Program-made: the position numbers and the translations under genes
Notes under the pieces: model-generated
Database searches by the model: none
The model's input: only the letters and a program-made list of their open reading frames with translations
What the model was told of the DNA's origin: nothing
Shown here: positions 4,348 to 6,019 of the stretch, in pieces
Numbering within the stretch: position 1 is the first letter of the stretch
How the letters are laid out: each line of letters opens with the position of its first letter
Origin: Thermoplasmata archaeon
GTDB taxonomy: Archaea > Thermoplasmatota > Thermoplasmata > Lutacidiplasmatales > UBA184
Length of the DNA stretch: 6,019 bases
Reading direction: 5' to 3'
NCBI GenBank assembly: GCA_030043255.1
Contig: JASHYB010000043.1
Location: 1-6,019 of the forward strand

Positions 4348-5643
4348 ATGGCCGCGGCTTCGCCCTCGGACCTCCAGCTCGCCCGATACTCCTTCCAGCG
4401 GAAGCTCGACGAGATCTCGGCCACCAAAGGTCGGGCGACGGAGCTGATCTCGCTCTACGTGCCGCCGGGCAAACAGATCTCCGACGTCATGTCGTACCTC
4501 AGGAACGAGTACGCCCAGAGCTCGAACATCAAGAGCCGGACGACCCGCAAGAACGTGATGTGGGCGATCGAGTCCATCATGGGCCGGGTCCGCCAGTACA
4601 AGGAGCCGCCCGCGAACGGCGTCGCTTTCTTCGTCGGCAGCAAGGCGATCGGCGCCGACAAGTCGGAACCGGTGACGTTCATCGTCGAGCCGCCCGAGAC
4701 GCTCAACACGTACCTCTACCGGTGCGACTCGACGTTCTTCCTCGACCCCCTCCTCGCCATGGTCCACGAACCGGACGTCTGGGGGCTCGTCGTCATGGAC
4801 CGTGCCGAGGTGACGCTCGGATTCCTGCGCGGGAAGCGCGTCGAGGCGCTCCGGAACCGTCAGTCCCAGGTCCCGAGCAAGCACGGTCGGGGCGGCCAGT
4901 CCCAGCACCGTTTCGAGCGGATGATCGAGCACGCGGCCCACGAGTTCTTCGTGAAGATCGCCGAGATGGCCCAGGAGATCTTCCTCCCCCGCAAGGACGA
5001 GCTGAAGGGGATCCTGCTGGGAGGACCGGGCGCGACGAAGGAGTACTTCTACAAGGAGAATTACCTCCAGTACGAGCTCCAGCAGAAGGTCGTGCAGCCG
5101 CTGTTCGACACCGGCTACACCGACGAGTACGGCCTCAAGGAGCTCGTCGAGAAGGCGACCCAGACGCTCCACGGTCTCGAGCTCACCGAGGAGAAGCGGA
5201 TCGTCCAGCGGCTCCTCGCCGAGATCCGCAAGGCCGACACCGGCCTCGCCGCCTACGGCGAGGCCGACGTGAATCGGGCACTCGACCTGGGCGCGGTCGA
5301 CATCCTGCTCATCTCCGAAGGGCTCCGCAAGCAGCGCGTCGCCTTCCGATGCACGGCATGCCAGCACGAGTTCACGCGAACGCTTCCGGATTCGGAGATC
5401 GACGCGGTCCTCGACGGACCGTGTCCGAACTGCCACCAGCGGACGGTCACCGAGACCGGCACGGAGGACTTCGTCGAGAGCCTCTTCCGGCGCGCCGCCC
5501 AGTCGGGTGCCACGGGCCGGCTCATCTCGACCGAGAGCGAGGAGGGCGAGATGCTCGAGAAGGCGTTCGGCGGGGTGGCCGCCCTCCTCCGATACCCGCT
5601 CGCGACCCGCGCCCCTCCGCGCGTCGCCCGGCCGGCCGGGTAA
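4348..5643 (+). CDS. prf1: Archaeal peptide chain release factor aRF1
   Basis: aRF1 recognises all three stop codons in the ribosomal A site and triggers peptide release; it is homologous to eukaryotic eRF1 and to Pelota. The 431-aa product is of normal length. Domain 1 has the stop-decoding NIKS motif (60-63) and YxCxxxF (124-130). Domain 2 carries the catalytic GGQ at 182-184 within KHGRGGQS, followed by the long helix (189-213). Domain 3 includes GAVDILLISEGL (315-326) and a CxxC...CxxC pair (335/338 and 359/362), a zinc-ribbon-like insert found in archaeal aRF1. After the usual GGVAALLRY end (408-416) comes a short Ala/Arg/Pro tail. The ATG at 4348 has a strong Shine-Dalgarno sequence (4336-4340) hidden in a hairpin. 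The gene follows thioredoxin, with no separate promoter evident, and itself ends with TAA. It converges with the next minus-strand gene, 15 nt away. Confidence 0.97.
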   Translation: MAAASPSDLQLARYSFQRKLDEISATKGRATELISLYVPPGKQISDVMSYLRNEYAQSSNIKSRTTRKNVMWAIESIMGRVRQYKEPPANGVAFFVGSKAIGADKSEPVTFIVEPPETLNTYLYRCDSTFFLDPLLAMVHEPDVWGLVVMDRAEVTLGFLRGKRVEALRNRQSQVPSKHGRGGQSQHRFERMIEHAAHEFFVKIAEMAQEIFLPRKDELKGILLGGPGATKEYFYKENYLQYELQQKVVQPLFDTGYTDEYGLKELVEKATQTLHGLELTEEKRIVQRLLAEIRKADTGLAAYGEADVNRALDLGAVDILLISEGLRKQRVAFRCTACQHEFTRTLPDSEIDAVLDGPCPNCHQRTVTETGTEDFVESLFRRAAQSGATGRLISTESEEGEMLEKAFGGVAALLRYPLATRAPPRVARPAG

Positions 5644-5658
5644 GGGACCGCGGACCGG

Positions 5659-6019
5659 TCACCAGAGGTGGCCGAGCGGGTCCTCTTCGGCCGGGGGCGG
5701 AGGCTCGGCCGGTGTCGGTCGGCCCGTCGGGGGACGGCCGCCCGCGGTCGTCGCTCCGGGGGGGTAGAGGTTGGCGTTCGGGTACGCCGGCGGCGGGAGG
5801 CGGCGGCGCTCCGCCACGAGGACGAGGCCCGCGATCACGGCGATCACCGCGACGAGCACTCCCCCCTCGAAGATCTCCCGCGGCAGCGGGCTCGCGGAAG
5901 AGCCGCCGCCCGCCGCCGGGCACCCGGAGCCGGCGATGAGGCATCCCTGGTCGGAGACCGCGTCGTCGGGGCTCATCGGAGAACCCTGGACCGAGGTCGG
6001 CGGTGCCGGGGCCGGATTC
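5659..6019 (-). CDS. Membrane-anchored protein with proline-rich C-terminal tail, partial
   Basis: The frame is open from the right edge of the window to a TGA at 5659-5661. An ATG at 5974-5976 could start a 105-aa product, but the frame runs on upstream without a stop and the upstream residues are the same Pro/Ala/Ser/Thr-rich type, so the gene is probably 5'-truncated here. Counting from that ATG, residues 1-32 are small and polar with two cysteines (12 and 19). A single hydrophobic segment spans about 38-55 and is followed by the basic ERRR (56-59). By the positive-inside rule this puts the C-terminal half in the cytoplasm and the missing N-terminal part outside. The tail (60-105) is rich in Pro, Ala and Gly and ends in an acidic patch and GHLW. 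The layout suggests an exported protein with a C-terminal anchor. I do not recognise a family. Confidence 0.6.
   Translation of the reverse strand, partial: NPAPAPPTSVQGSPMSPDDAVSDQGCLIAGSGCPAAGGGSSASPLPREIFEGGVLVAVIAVIAGLVLVAERRRLPPPAYPNANLYPPGATTAGGRPPTGRPTPAEPPPPAEEDPLGHLW

Noticed and set aside
4162..5436. Long open frame on the minus strand (424 codons) across aRF1
   Set aside because: The opposite strand encodes an intact aRF1 with all motifs; the antisense frame is rich in Leu, Val, Arg and acidic residues with no recognisable domain, as expected of a mirrored GC-biased gene.
4560..5939. Plus-strand open frame running through aRF1 into the next gene
   Set aside because: Its product is an Arg/Pro/Gly-rich shifted reading of aRF1; the true frame has NIKS and GGQ motifs.
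1..6019. tRNA, rRNA, CRISPR array, insertion sequence or phage-like genes
   Set aside because: No cloverleaf, spaced direct repeats, transposase or integrase motifs were seen on either strand by eye.

Overview
The window is archaeal chromosomal DNA. It carries an archaeal-type replication factor C small subunit and an aRF1/eRF1-family translation termination factor, both hallmark archaeal genes. Base composition is very GC-rich, and codon third positions are almost all G or C. The proteins are not strongly acidic: thioredoxin and aRF1 have many lysines, so a haloarchaeon is unlikely. An uncultured high-GC euryarchaeal or Thermoplasmatota-like lineage is a plausible guess, but this is inference from composition and gene content only.

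Layout. (1) Positions 3-467 (+) are the 3' end of a multi-spanning membrane protein that enters from outside the window. (2) Positions 538-969 (+) are a small, charged, helical protein I do not recognise. (3) Positions 1001-2960 (+) form a compact cluster: the RFC small subunit (rfcS), then moaC (ATGA stop/start overlap), then moaB (2-nt gap). It joins clamp loading for DNA replication to two molybdenum-cofactor steps. (4) Positions 2967-3725 (-) are a SAM-methyltransferase-like protein that converges on moaB and has lost several expected SAM-site and active-site residues. (5) Positions 3726-3928 are a divergent promoter region with TATA-like elements in both directions, a GC dyad, and a perfect 6-bp inverted repeat directly before the thioredoxin start. 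(6) Positions 3929-4246 (+) are thioredoxin, followed at 4348-5643 (+) by aRF1. The 101-nt gap between them is rich in inverted repeats. (7) From 5976 leftwards to 5659 (-) is the C-terminal end of a membrane-anchored protein with a proline-rich tail; its reading frame runs off the right edge.

How the genes relate. moaC and moaB act in the same pathway: cyclic pyranopterin monophosphate formation, then adenylylation of molybdopterin. They are probably translated from the rfcS message. Thioredoxin and aRF1 are probably co-transcribed, since no promoter-like element is seen between them.

The most interesting signal is in the aRF1 leader. The strong Shine-Dalgarno sequence lies inside a 24-nt hairpin with nine pairs and one A-A mismatch. 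The thioredoxin frame, if its UGA were read through, stays open to a second UGA that overlaps the aRF1 start codon (TGATG). This arrangement could let release-factor shortage raise release-factor synthesis. That idea is inference; the hairpin and the frames are seen directly. I see no mobile element, CRISPR array, tRNA or rRNA.
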